A stretch of 64,000 nt of DNA from Streptomyces anulatus (GCF_000721175.1 NZ_JOEZ01000003.1:186001-250000), one strand, 5' to 3'. Positions 33,734 to 42,593 are shown, counted from the stretch's first letter. Numbers and translations: made by a program. The notes: generated from the letters alone by a model not told the origin.

Positions 33734-33802
33734 CTCGGTGCAATCGGAGTCTAGGTTCGCCGCCGGGCTCGGTTCAATAGAAGGCATTGCACTCGGTGCA
33801 AT
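33734..33802. promoter_or_regulatory. MocR-type operator repeats and lysE promoter
   Basis: Three direct repeats of CTCGGTGCAAT occur at 33734-33744, 33768-33778 (one mismatch, CTCGGTTCAAT) and 33792-33802. The third forms a perfect inverted repeat with the bases before it, ATTGCAC-TCG-GTGCAAT (33786-33802). A minus-strand promoter TTGAAC-N18-TAGACT (33777-33772 and 33753-33748) for lysE is flanked by repeats one and two. Direct repeats plus a palindrome are a known mode for MocR/PdxR regulators. Confidence 0.65.
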
Positions 33803-33840
33803 GGTGTGCTTCGATGCCCCTCACCAGGGAGGTGGAGCCC

Positions 33841-35184
33841 GTGAAGGACTTCCGTTCCGTCGCCGACAGCGTGGCGGCACAGATCGCGGCCGGCCGGCTC
33901 AGGGCGGGGGAACGCCTGCCTCCGCAGCGGGAGTTCGCCCGGCGGTACGCCATCGCCAACTCCACCGCCGTCCGCGTCTACCAGGAGCTCGCCCGCCGCG
34001 GCCTCACCGTCGGCCAGGTCGGACGCGGCACCTTCGTCACGGACGCGCCCGGCGCGTCCGCCCCCGCACCCGCGCTCTCCGAGCCCGCCGCCAGCCGGGT
34101 CGACCTGGAGCTCAACCACCCCGTCGTCCCCGAACAGGCCGGGCTGCTCGCCGCCGGCCTGGAGAAGCTGGTGCGCTCCGACCACCTGGAGTCGGTGCTC
34201 CGCCCGGTCGGGCCCGCCGGCACCCCCGTCGCCCGCGAGGCCGCCGCCGCAGTCCTCTCGCGCGGCGGCGGTCGGCCCGACCCGGAACGCGTCCTGTTCG
34301 CCGGGAACGGCCGGCAGGCCATCTCCGCCGCCGTCGCCGCACTGACCCGGCCGGGAGCCCGGCTGGGCGTCGAGGAGTTCACCTACCCGGTGCTGAAGGC
34401 CATCGCGGCCAGGCTCGGCGTCACCCTCGTCCCTCTGGCCATGGACGCGGACGGGTTGATCCCGGAGGCGGTGGAGGAGGCGCACCGCGCCGATCCGCTC
34501 CACGCCGTCTACGTACAGCCGGTCCTTCACAACCCGCTGTCGCTCACCATGCCCGCCCGGCGGCTCGACCACCTGGCCGACGTGCTGCTGACATCGGGGA
34601 TCCACGCGATCGAGGACGCCGTCTGGGCCTTCCTCCGGGACGACCTGCCGTCCCTCGCCTCGCGGGCGGCCGAGCGGACCGTCCTCGTCGACAGCCTCTC
34701 CAAACGGCTGTCCCCGGGGCTGTCCCTCGGGTTCGCCGTGGCCCCCGCCGCGCTGGCGGGACGGGTCGCGGGGGCCCTGCGCTCCGGAGGGTGGACGCCC
34801 ATGCGGTTCCCCCTGGAGGCGATGGTGCAGTGGCAGGCGGACGGCACCGTCGGCACGCTCGTACGGGCCAAACAGCGGGAGATCGGGGCGCGGCAGGAGA
34901 TCGCTCACCGACACCTCGGCGACTTCCGCACACGCGGCGACCCGTTCTCGTGCTACCGCTGGTGGGAACTGCCCGGCCCCTGGCGCACCGACACCTTCGT
35001 CGCCGCGGCGGCCCGGCACGGCATCGCGGTGACCCCGGCCGCCGCGTTCTCCGTGGGCCGCCACCGGGGCCCGCACGCGATCCGCCTCGGCCTGGCGTCC
35101 CCCACCCGGGAGGTCCTCTCCCGGGCCCTCGCGACTCTCGCCGACCTCGCCCGGTCCACGCCGGACGACCTTGCGGGGGACTGA
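33841..35184 (+). CDS. MocR family regulator (GntR HTH fused to aminotransferase-like domain)
   Basis: A 447-residue protein with an N-terminal GntR winged helix (about 1-65: LRAGERLPPQREFARRY) and a class I aminotransferase-like domain (about 90-440). The pyridoxal-phosphate lysine is K288 in DSLSKRLSPGLSLGF. MocR proteins usually sense PLP or an amino acid-PLP adduct. It most likely controls the divergent lysE and itself through the repeats upstream. GTG 33841 is preferred over ATG 33814 because GGGAGGTGGAG lies just before it; the longer form would start within the operator region. Confidence 0.88.
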   Translation: MKDFRSVADSVAAQIAAGRLRAGERLPPQREFARRYAIANSTAVRVYQELARRGLTVGQVGRGTFVTDAPGASAPAPALSEPAASRVDLELNHPVVPEQAGLLAAGLEKLVRSDHLESVLRPVGPAGTPVAREAAAAVLSRGGGRPDPERVLFAGNGRQAISAAVAALTRPGARLGVEEFTYPVLKAIAARLGVTLVPLAMDADGLIPEAVEEAHRADPLHAVYVQPVLHNPLSLTMPARRLDHLADVLLTSGIHAIEDAVWAFLRDDLPSLASRAAERTVLVDSLSKRLSPGLSLGFAVAPAALAGRVAGALRSGGWTPMRFPLEAMVQWQADGTVGTLVRAKQREIGARQEIAHRHLGDFRTRGDPFSCYRWWELPGPWRTDTFVAAAARHGIAVTPAAAFSVGRHRGPHAIRLGLASPTREVLSRALATLADLARSTPDDLAGD

Positions 35185-35188
35185 GAGC

Positions 35189-35635
35189 TCAGGTGGCGAA
35201 GCCGTGGTGGAACCGCACGGCTTCGCCAAGAGCCGCGCGGGCTCCCTCGAAGTCGGCGAGCCGGGCGGCGGCCGTGGCCACCGCGAGCCGCTCGGGCAGG
35301 GCTGCCGAGAACGGGAGACCGTGTACGGCGCGACGGTCCACATCCGGAAGAACGAGGGCAGGACTGCCGTTCGCAGCCTCACGGCTCTCCCGCCACATGT
35401 CGGGCGTCAGGTCTTCACGCAGGCGCACGTAGCAGTCGGTGGGCCGTTGCACGGGATCAGCGACGGACGGCGGCGTCGCCGACAAGGTCGCGTTCGCACG
35501 GTTACCGGCCCAGGTCCACCACCGGAGGTCCGAGCCATGACGGCTCACCAGGGACCGCGTGGGGTGCACGAGTTCACGAGCCTCGTCCTCCCGCCACCCG
35601 GCCAGGCGGACCTCGACCCGACGGGTGAGGGGCAC
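35189..35635 (-). pseudogene. 3' fragment of an Lhr-like DEAD/DEAH-box helicase gene
   Basis: The 148-residue frame reads RWWTWAGNRANATL, then LREDLTPDMWRESREAA, HGLPFSAALPERLAVATAAA and RLADFEGARAALGEAVRF. This matches the C-terminal end of large actinobacterial Lhr-type helicases as I recall them. No ATPase domain lies upstream, because the photolyase-related gene begins 19 nt beyond it. I read this as the relic of a deleted helicase gene. It could still be transcribed from the photolyase side. It converges with mocR, 4 nt apart. Confidence 0.6.
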
Positions 35636-35653
35636 CCACGAACTCCTCTGCCT

Positions 35654-37171
35654 TCAGGGTGCCCGGCCACCGCGCTGCGCGCTCTCGTCGAGGAGCTGGT
35701 CGAGGTCCTTCAGCCGGTCCAGGCCCTTGACCGCCCTCGCCATCCGGTGGTTGGCGCTCAGGGCCGTCCGGTGGCGGTGCAGGAAGGCCCAGTAGCCCGC
35801 CGTGTACGGGCAGGCGCGCTCGCCGGTACGGTCGGTGGGCCGGTAGGCGCAGGGGGCGCACAGGTCGCTCATCTTGTTGATGTAGGCGCCGCCGGAGGTG
35901 TACGGCTTGGTCGTCATCCGGCCGCCGTCCGCGTACTGCGACATGCCGACGACGTTGGGGAGCATCACCCAGTCGTAGCCGTCAACGAAGCAGCGGTGGA
36001 ACCAGTCGGTGACCGCGGCCGGGTTCCAGCCGTCCTGCAGCGCACGGCTCCCCAGCACCATCAGGCGGGGGATGTGGTGGGTCCAGCCGGTGTCCCGGAC
36101 CTGGGCCAGCGTGGTCGACAGGCAGTTCGCGGTGACCGCATCCGCGTCCAGGTCGAGGAACCAGTCGGGCAGCGGAGCGGTGTGGCGCAGCGCGTTGCGG
36201 TTCCGGTAGTCCTCTCCGAAGTGCCAGTACAGCTGCCACACGTACTCCCGCCAGCCGGCGATCTGCCGGACGAAGCCCTCCACGCTGTTCAGCGGCGCCT
36301 CGCCCGCGCGCCACGCCCTCTCGGCCCGCTCGACGCATTCGGCGGGGTCCAGGAGACCCAGGTTGAGCGGCACCGACAACAGGCTGTGGCTCATCACGGG
36401 GTCGGCCGCGAGCATCGCGTCCTCGTAGCGGCCGAAGTCGCCGAGGCGGTGCGAGACGAAGCGCCGGAGCGCGGCCAGCGCCTCCCGCCGGGTGACGGGA
36501 AAGCGGCGCGGACCGTCGCGGCCGACGAACGAGACCTCCCCGTCACGCTCCCAGCGGTCGAGGTCGTGGCGGACCTCGTCGTCGATCTCGTCCTCGGCCG
36601 GGCTGTACGGAGCGGGTGCCTCCAGGGTCGGACGACCCCGGGGCGGAGGCTCGCGGTTGTCGTGGTCGAGGTTCCACGTTCCCCCGGCCGGCTCGTCGCC
36701 GTCCATGAGCAGCTCGTGCCGCCGGCGGACCCACCGGTAGAAGCCCTCCATCCGCAGGCGGTCGCCCTTGTGCTCCCTCGCCCACACCCCGAACTCCGCC
36801 CGCGGCAGCAGGAAGCCCCGGGCCGCCAGGACGTCGACCTCGTCCCGGGCGGTCACGAAGTCCAGCGCGGCGCGGGAGGTCGGGTGGCAGACCGTCAGGC
36901 GATGTCCTCCAACCCCGGCTCCCGCCTCCGCCAGCCCCTCCGCGTACGTCTGGGCCCGTACGTAGTGGACGCGGTCGCCCAGTTCGTCCGCCCGGTGCCG
37001 CATCGCCGAGAGGACGAGATGGGCCTTGGCCCGGTGGAACCGGCGTCGGCGCAGCACGGACCGGGACTCGATCATCAGAACGGGGGAGTGTGCGTCCGGT
37101 CCGCCGTGGCGGGGATCCAGGAAGTGGGGGCCGAGCTGGTCCCCGAAGAGCCAGTGGGTGCGTGGTGCCAT
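35654..37171 (-). CDS. Photolyase-related protein with iron-sulfur cluster (CryB/(6-4)-photolyase type)
   Basis: A 505-residue member of the deoxyribodipyrimidine photolyase-related (FeS-BCP) family. It starts WLFGDQLGPHF, as is typical, and has TNRxx-like substrate-region motifs, WGMSQYADGG-like (VVGMSQYADGGRMTTKPY) FAD-site sequence, and cysteines in DLCAPCAY and ERACPYT that, with an earlier Cys, bind a [4Fe-4S] cluster. It should repair (6-4) photoproducts or act as a light sensor. ATG 37171 is used; the frame stays open far upstream by chance. The 137 nt upstream hold TAGCGT as a possible -10 on the minus strand. Confidence 0.87.
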   Translation of the reverse strand: MAPRTHWLFGDQLGPHFLDPRHGGPDAHSPVLMIESRSVLRRRRFHRAKAHLVLSAMRHRADELGDRVHYVRAQTYAEGLAEAGAGVGGHRLTVCHPTSRAALDFVTARDEVDVLAARGFLLPRAEFGVWAREHKGDRLRMEGFYRWVRRRHELLMDGDEPAGGTWNLDHDNREPPPRGRPTLEAPAPYSPAEDEIDDEVRHDLDRWERDGEVSFVGRDGPRRFPVTRREALAALRRFVSHRLGDFGRYEDAMLAADPVMSHSLLSVPLNLGLLDPAECVERAERAWRAGEAPLNSVEGFVRQIAGWREYVWQLYWHFGEDYRNRNALRHTAPLPDWFLDLDADAVTANCLSTTLAQVRDTGWTHHIPRLMVLGSRALQDGWNPAAVTDWFHRCFVDGYDWVMLPNVVGMSQYADGGRMTTKPYTSGGAYINKMSDLCAPCAYRPTDRTGERACPYTAGYWAFLHRHRTALSANHRMARAVKGLDRLKDLDQLLDESAQRGGRAP

Positions 37172-37308
37172 GAGGTGCGTCTGTCCTGCCGTCGGGTACC
37201 CCCGCACCACGCTAGGGACGGCCGACGAGGCCCCGGCGACGCCACGCCGGGCCCCGGCCGGCGAGGGGCACGCGGGCCGGTGACGGCGAGGCGCCCGGCC
37301 GACGGCGG

Positions 37309-37533
37309 TCAGTGGCGGTGCGGCCCTGGGCCGGAACCCTGCCTCCCGTGCGGGTGGGCCATGAAGTCCCGGCCTTGGCTCCGCATCTGCTGGGCCCGCA
37401 GCCGGGCCTCCTGCTCGATCAGCAACCCGTCCGCGTTCTCGGTGGACCCGCGACGCCCGCGCCGGACCAGCACCACGGCACACCACACGGCTGCCCCGCC
37501 GATCCCTGCCGTCAACGCGACGAACGCCCCCAC
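37309..37533 (-). CDS. Small membrane protein, unknown function
   Basis: A 74-residue frame with one hydrophobic helix (FVALTAGIGGAAVWCAVVLV, residues 4-23), a basic stop-transfer stretch RRGRRG, a charged helical part (LLIEQEARLRAQQMRS) and a His/Gly-rich tail (HPHGRQGSGPGPHRH) that could bind metal. It begins with GTG 37533 and is divergent from the copper-box gene. Codon use looks coding, but evidence is limited to composition and topology. Confidence 0.5.
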   Translation of the reverse strand: MGAFVALTAGIGGAAVWCAVVLVRRGRRGSTENADGLLIEQEARLRAQQMRSQGRDFMAHPHGRQGSGPGPHRH

Positions 37534-37617
37534 GAAGCCCTGCTTCCCTTGGCTTCGGCCAAGCCGGTGACGTCATTCTTCTCGTCCCGGCCCCCTCTCC
37601 GCAAGGTCGCCCTCCGG

Positions 37618-37645
37618 TTGACTTCATACCCCTAGGGGGTATCTT
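37618..37645 (+). promoter_or_regulatory. Copper-responsive promoter with CsoR box
   Basis: TTGACT (37618-37623) and TATCTT (37640-37645) with a 16-nt spacer form a promoter. The spacer carries a perfect inverted repeat ATACCCC-TAG-GGGGTAT (37626-37642), the form of box bound by the copper sensor CsoR. CsoR would block RNA polymerase until Cu(I) arrives. This is the best-defined promoter in the window. Confidence 0.75.
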
Positions 37646-37687
37646 TGGGTGTGGTCGCGACCCGGCGGCCTCGACGAGGAGTGGGTC

Positions 37688-38656
37688 ATGCACACCGGTC
37701 TCAAGATCTCGGCCTTCGCCGTAGGGCTCGCGGCGGCCTTCGGGTCGGCGTACGCGGTGGGTGGCGCCCTGGATCCCGCCATCGCCGCGAAGGACGGGCC
37801 CCAGCAGGACGGTCACGGCGCGAAGGACCATCCGGCAGCGGAGGGGGCGGGGGAGAAGCGTGCGGGGGAGACCCCGGAGCTTCCCGGCGGTCTGCAGGTC
37901 TCCGAGGGGGGCTACGCCCTCGACCTCAGGACCCCGCGCGTCGAGGCGGGCGAACCCGCCGAGCTGCGGTTCGCGGTCGTGGACGAGGACACCTCCCGGA
38001 ACGTGACCGCGTTCCGCACCGACCACGGCAAGGAACTGCACCTGATCGTGGCGTCGAGCGACCTCACCACCTACCGGCACCTGCACCCCGTGCGGGCCGC
38101 CGACGGCACCTGGTCCACCCCCGTCGAGCTCCCCGACGCCGGCGGCTACCGGGTCTTCGCCGACTTCACCCCGGACGTGAAGAACGCCGAGGCCCTCACC
38201 CTGGGCGCGGACCTCGCCGTTTCCGGCGACGCGAGCCCCGAGCCGCTGCCGCGCGAGGAGAGGACCGTGACCGTCGACGGATACGAGGTGACGCTCGACG
38301 GGGCGCTGCGCCCCGGGGCCGGCGGGGAGCTCAAGCTGGAGGTCGAGAAGGACGGCAGGCCGGTCACCGACCTCCAGCCCTACCTCGGCGCGTACGGCCA
38401 CCTCGTCGCACTGCGCGCCGGGGACCTCGCGTACCTCCACGTCCACCCGAACGGCGAACCGGGCGACGGGCGAACGAAGCCGGGCCCGGAGGTCTCCTTC
38501 ACCGCGACGGCTCCCAGCAAGGGGGCCTACCGCCTCTTCCTCGACTTCCGGCACGAGGGGAAGGTCCGTACGGCCGCCTTCACCGTGCACGCCGGGGGAG
38601 CGGCGCCCGAGAAGTCCGCGCCGGAGGAAGGGGAATCCGCCGGTCACGGGCACTGA
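37688..38656 (+). CDS. Secreted, copper-box-controlled protein with YtkA/cupredoxin-like domains
   Basis: A 322-residue protein with an N-terminal export or anchor helix (KISAFAVGLAAAFGSAYAVGG), then a His/Asp-rich linker and two immunoglobulin-like beta domains. Metal-binding-looking residues include GKELHLIVASSDLTTYRHLHP, AYGHLVALRAGDLAYLHVHP and a terminal GHGH. The pattern xLHLHP/LHVHP recurs in both domains. Given the CsoR box just upstream it probably binds copper outside the membrane. ATG 37688 follows GAGGAG; no copper ATPase lies in the window. Confidence 0.75.
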   Translation: MHTGLKISAFAVGLAAAFGSAYAVGGALDPAIAAKDGPQQDGHGAKDHPAAEGAGEKRAGETPELPGGLQVSEGGYALDLRTPRVEAGEPAELRFAVVDEDTSRNVTAFRTDHGKELHLIVASSDLTTYRHLHPVRAADGTWSTPVELPDAGGYRVFADFTPDVKNAEALTLGADLAVSGDASPEPLPREERTVTVDGYEVTLDGALRPGAGGELKLEVEKDGRPVTDLQPYLGAYGHLVALRAGDLAYLHVHPNGEPGDGRTKPGPEVSFTATAPSKGAYRLFLDFRHEGKVRTAAFTVHAGGAAPEKSAPEEGESAGHGH

Positions 38657-38979
38657 ACGGTCCGCCGCGGTGTCGGTTCCCGCGTCGGTTCACGTCGAGG
38701 ATCCTGCCCGCCGGCCGGGTCAGGGCCCGCCGCTCGGCGGCCGTCAGCGCGCCGAAGGCCCGGTCCGGCAGCCGTGGCCCCCGCCCTCCGCCTCCGCAGG
38801 CGCCGCTCCGGCCTCCGGGGTTCGTCGATCGAGCGGACCACCGGCGTCGTCGCCCGGTACATCGCGATGCCGGGGCGTTTCTGCGCCGGCTCGCAGAAGT
38901 GCCGGTCGCGGTCACCGGTCTCCGGCTCGCGGCTGGGCGGGGTGGGCGAGGTGGGCGGGGAAGGCCGGGTGGCGGTCAT
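38644..38979 (-). other. Doubtful minus-strand frame between the copper protein and SGNH hydrolase genes
   Basis: About 430 bases (38657-39084) have no clear gene. The best candidate begins at ATG 38979 after AGGAGCAGCC and reads MTATRPSPPTSPTPPSREPE, then RHFCEPAQKRPGIAMYRATT, before turning into Arg-rich sequence typical of a wrong frame. A neighbouring frame shows ALTAAERRALTRPAGRILDV. This suggests a frameshifted relic of an unknown gene; I do not claim a working protein. Confidence 0.25.
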
Positions 38980-39084
38980 GGCTGCTCCTCCTGCGGTCCA
39001 GCAGATGGTCGCTGCTACGTTCACCAGGAATCATCGGCCGGCGGACCGTTGCCCGCCGGATCGGATCGATGGGCGGAGCGAAGG

Positions 39085-40221
39085 ATGTCGGACCCACAGG
39101 TGACCGTGAGCGGGACCGCCCCGAGCGCCGCCGTGGCGCGGCTCCTTCCCGGGGACCCACGGCTGTCCTTCGACGGGATCGCCGGCTGGGACCGCAGTGA
39201 CGGCGCCGGGTTGCCGCTGCCGCTGCGGATGCCGGTGGACCGGCTCGACACCGCGATGTCGCCCATCCTCTGCCGGCTGGCCCGCACCACCGCCGGGGTC
39301 CGCTTCGCCGTCCGCACGGACGCCTCCGAGCTGGAGCTGGAGGCGGAGCTGGAGGCGGACCCCGGCGGCTCCCCGCTGGACGTCCGGGTCGACGGCGTCC
39401 TGGCCCACCGCTGGACCGGCGGCCCCGGCCGCCACCGCATGGCCTTCCCGCTGCCCGGAACGGACGGCGGCCCCGCCGAGGTGGAGGTCTGGCTCCCGCA
39501 TCTGAGCGTCACCCGGATCGGGGCGGTGACCCTGCGCGGCCACCGGCACCTGCTCGCGGCGCGGCGCACGGGCCGCCGCCTCCTGGTCCACGGAAGCTCG
39601 CTCACCCACTGCGTGTTCGCCGCCGGGCCCTCCGAGACCTGGCCCGCCCTGGTCGCGGCGGAGCGCGGCTGGCGGCTGCGCAACCTCGGGTTCGCCGGAG
39701 AGTCGTACCTCGATCAGGCGGTGGCCCGCACGATCCGGGACACCCCGGCGGACCTGATCACCCTGGAGCTCGGCATCAACGCCTACATCGGGGGCGCGTT
39801 CACCGCACGGAGCTGGGGGCCGGCCGTCTGCGGGTTCCTGGAGACCATCCGCGACGGCCACCCGCACACCCCCGTCGTGGTGCTCACCCCGCTCTCCTCG
39901 CCCGAGCGTGAACGGGCCGTCAACAGCGCCGGACTGACGCTGGAGACCGCCCGGTCCCTGACCGCCGAGGCGGTGCGGGTCCTGCAACGGCTGGGCGACC
40001 GCGCCCTGAGCCTGGTGGACGGGCTCGCCGTCGCGCCCGTCGCGGACGCCCGAAGGCTCTACGCCGACGGCCTCCACCCCACGGCCGAAGGAGAACATGT
40101 GCTCGCGGACCGTATCGGCGCGGAGCTCGCAAGGATCCCCCAGGCCTCGGAGGCAGGACCCGGGGCCGATGAGGGCGACGCGGCGGCCGACATGAACGAC
40201 CCCTCAGCCGGGCCCGGCTGA
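39085..40221 (+). CDS. SGNH/GDSL-type hydrolase
   Basis: A 378-residue protein. The N-terminal half (about 1-165) is a beta-rich domain like those of lipolytic SGNH proteins; the C-terminal half has the catalytic blocks: nucleophile Ser in VHGSSLTHC, Gly in LGFAGESY, Asn in LELGINAYIGG and the Asp-His pair in YADGLHPTAEG. No signal peptide is seen, so it should be cytosolic. It may deacylate small esters; substrate unknown. GGAG lies before ATG 39085. It stands alone in its transcription unit. Confidence 0.8.
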   Translation: MSDPQVTVSGTAPSAAVARLLPGDPRLSFDGIAGWDRSDGAGLPLPLRMPVDRLDTAMSPILCRLARTTAGVRFAVRTDASELELEAELEADPGGSPLDVRVDGVLAHRWTGGPGRHRMAFPLPGTDGGPAEVEVWLPHLSVTRIGAVTLRGHRHLLAARRTGRRLLVHGSSLTHCVFAAGPSETWPALVAAERGWRLRNLGFAGESYLDQAVARTIRDTPADLITLELGINAYIGGAFTARSWGPAVCGFLETIRDGHPHTPVVVLTPLSSPERERAVNSAGLTLETARSLTAEAVRVLQRLGDRALSLVDGLAVAPVADARRLYADGLHPTAEGEHVLADRIGAELARIPQASEAGPGADEGDAAADMNDPSAGPG

Positions 40222-40410
40222 GGAGTCGGCGCCCCGGGCCGGTCGGCCCGCTGCCAGGCGTCCCGGTGTGCGATCCGCTCCGCCGCGACCCGCGGTCCTG
40301 GCCGGCTGTCACCGTCTGCCGTTCAACCACCTCGGGCAGGATCGAATGCTGCGCGCTTGTGTCGCGCGATGCGGAAGGGGGGGCGTGTTGGAGGCGCCGA
40401 ACCCTCTGGC

Positions 40411-40424
40411 TTAGGCTTACCTAA
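40411..40424. promoter_or_regulatory. Iron box (DmdR/IdeR-type operator)
   Basis: TTAGGCTTACCTAA is a palindrome (TTAGG-N4-CCTAA) matching the iron-box consensus of the actinobacterial DmdR/IdeR repressors. It lies 33 nt before the siderophore-binding lipoprotein gene, so the import operon should be off when iron is plentiful. Confidence 0.8.
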
Positions 40425-40456
40425 CCTTCACTGCTCGGCCAACCTGAGGACCCTCC

Positions 40457-41506
40457 ATGCTCGGCTTCACCCGCGTGCGCCGCCACACCCTCGCCGCCAC
40501 GGCCACCACCGTGGCCCTCGCCGTAGCCCTGGTCGGCTGCTCCTCGGACGGCGACAGCGGCAAGGACGGGGCCAAGGGCTCGGCGAAGAGCGACGGCGCC
40601 TTCCCCGTCTCGATCAAAAGCTCGCTCGGCACCGCGAAGATCGAGGAGAAGCCCGAGCGCATCGTCACCCTCGGCCAGGGCTCCGCCGAGACCGCGATAG
40701 CCCTCGGCCAGACCCCGGTCGGCATCGAGAGCTACCCCTGGGGCAGCGACAAGTCCGGCTACCTCCCGTGGATCAACGAGGCGGTCAAGAAGTCCGGCGA
40801 CAAGCTGCCCAAGCAGTTCACCGGCGGCGAGGAGATCGACTTCGAGGCGATCACCGAGCTGGAGCCGGACGTCATCCTCGCCCCCTGGTCGGGCATCACG
40901 CAGAAGCAGTACGACGTCCTCAAGGACATCGCCCCCACGGTCGCCTACCCCGACCAGGCGTGGAGCACCGACTGGGACCAGCAGATCGACATCATCGGCA
41001 AGGCGCTCGGCCGGACCGAGGACACGGACGGTCTCAAGACGAAGATCGAGAAGCAGCTCGCCGACGCCGCGGCCACCCGGCCGAACTACAAGGACGTCAC
41101 CTTCTCGTACATCTACAACTCCGGCCCCGGCACCCTCGGTGTCTTCAAGCCCGAGGAGCAGCGGGTCGCGATGGTCTCCTCGCTCGGCCTGAAGATCGAC
41201 CCGGTCGTCAACGGCTTCAAGGAGACCCCCGGCACCGACTCGGCGCTCATCGGCCTGGAGAACGCCGAGAAGCTCAAGGACAGCGACCTGATCTTCACGT
41301 TCTACACGGACGAGAAGAACCGCGAGGAGATCGAGGGCCAGAAGCTGTACGGCGCGATCCCCGCGATCAAGAAGGGCGCCGTCGTCGCGAGTGACGACAA
41401 CTCCTTCGTCACCGCCTCCTCGATCATCAACCCGCTGACCGTGCCCTGGACGATCGAGCGCTACCTGCCGATCATCGACAAGGCCGTCAAGGCCGCCGGC
41501 AAGTAA
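40457..41506 (+). CDS. Iron-siderophore ABC transporter substrate-binding lipoprotein
   Basis: A 349-residue lipoprotein (lipobox LVGC) of the FepB/FhuD-like periplasmic-binding fold: KPERIVTLGQGSAETAIALG, DFEAITELEPDVILAPWSG and the C-terminal VPWTIERYLPIIDKAVK segment. It should bind ferric siderophore and hand it to the two permeases that follow. A DmdR-type iron box lies just upstream. GAGGA precedes ATG 40457. Ligand identity is not clear. Confidence 0.9.
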   Translation: MLGFTRVRRHTLAATATTVALAVALVGCSSDGDSGKDGAKGSAKSDGAFPVSIKSSLGTAKIEEKPERIVTLGQGSAETAIALGQTPVGIESYPWGSDKSGYLPWINEAVKKSGDKLPKQFTGGEEIDFEAITELEPDVILAPWSGITQKQYDVLKDIAPTVAYPDQAWSTDWDQQIDIIGKALGRTEDTDGLKTKIEKQLADAAATRPNYKDVTFSYIYNSGPGTLGVFKPEEQRVAMVSSLGLKIDPVVNGFKETPGTDSALIGLENAEKLKDSDLIFTFYTDEKNREEIEGQKLYGAIPAIKKGAVVASDDNSFVTASSIINPLTVPWTIERYLPIIDKAVKAAGK

Positions 41507-41555
41507 CCCGGCCGGGTATCCGAAGGACCAGGGCCACCAGGCACACTCCACTCCC

Positions 41556-42593
41556 ATGGCAACCACCACGGTCGCACCGCCGAGCGGCGCCGGTACCTCC
41601 CGTACCGGCGCCGCTCGGACGGCGTTCCTCCTGCTCCTCGGCCTGGCCGCGCTGGCTCTCGCGCTCTGCGCGAGCGTCATGTTCGGCAGTCGCAGCACCT
41701 CGTTCGGTGATGTGGTCGATGTCCTCGGGGGCAACGCCGACCCCAACATCACCGTCATCATCGAGAGCCGCTACCCGCGGACCGTCCTCGGCGTCCTCGC
41801 CGGACTCTGCCTCGCGGTCGCGGGCACCCTCATGCAGGGCGTCTCGCGCAACCCGCTGGCCGAACCGGGCCTCCTCGGCATCAACGCCGGCGCCTCCGCG
41901 ACCGTCGTCGCCGCGACCGCCTGGCTCGGGGCCTCCGGCGCCACCGACACCATGTGGTGGGCGCTGCCCGGAGCGCTGGTCGCCGGCGTCCTCGTCCATG
42001 TCATCGGATCCGCCGGTACGGGGACGAGCGTGGTGCGCCTGGTGCTCGCCGGAGCCGTGCTCACCGCCGTACTGATGGCGTTCATCCAGGCGGTGACCCT
42101 CAGCAGACCGCAGGTGTTCGACAGCTACCGCTACTGGGTCGTCGGAGCGCTCGGCGGCCGGGACCTGGACGTCTTCTGGTCCGTCCTGCCCTTCGCCGCC
42201 GTCGGCTTCCTGCTCGCCCTCGCCCTCGGCCCCGGCCTCAACGCCCTGGCCCTGGGCGACGCGACCGCCGTCGCCCTCGGCTCGCACCCCGGGCGCACCC
42301 GGGGCGGCGGACTGCTCGCCGCCACGCTGCTCAGCGCCGCCGCGACGGCCGCCGTCGGCCCGATCGCCTTCGTCGGCCTCGCCGTCCCGCACGTCGTACG
42401 GGCCCTGGTCGGCGTCGACTTCCGCGTCCAGGTCCTCTTCTCCGCCCTGCTGGGCCCCACCCTCCTGCTCCTCGCGGACGTGGTGGGCCGGGTCATCATG
42501 CGCCCCACCGAACTCATGGTCGGCGTCGTCACCGCCTTCATCGGCGCGCCCGCTTTGCTCATCGCCGTACGCAGGATGCGGGGCACCTCATGA
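41556..42593 (+). CDS. FecCD-type siderophore permease (FepD position)
   Basis: A 345-residue integral membrane protein with about nine or ten helices. Family motifs ESRYPRTVLGVLAGLCLAVA, GVSRNPLAEPGLLGINAGAS and GPIAFVGLAVPHVVRALVG are present. It forms the channel with the next permease. Its stop overlaps the next start by 4 nt (ATGA). Confidence 0.9.
   Translation: MATTTVAPPSGAGTSRTGAARTAFLLLLGLAALALALCASVMFGSRSTSFGDVVDVLGGNADPNITVIIESRYPRTVLGVLAGLCLAVAGTLMQGVSRNPLAEPGLLGINAGASATVVAATAWLGASGATDTMWWALPGALVAGVLVHVIGSAGTGTSVVRLVLAGAVLTAVLMAFIQAVTLSRPQVFDSYRYWVVGALGGRDLDVFWSVLPFAAVGFLLALALGPGLNALALGDATAVALGSHPGRTRGGGLLAATLLSAAATAAVGPIAFVGLAVPHVVRALVGVDFRVQVLFSALLGPTLLLLADVVGRVIMRPTELMVGVVTAFIGAPALLIAVRRMRGTS

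Noticed and set aside
37172..38653. Extension of the photolyase-related frame upstream of 37171 to nearly 1000 residues
   Set aside because: The extra part runs antisense through the copper protein gene and has no homology; the family starts at the ATG at 37171.
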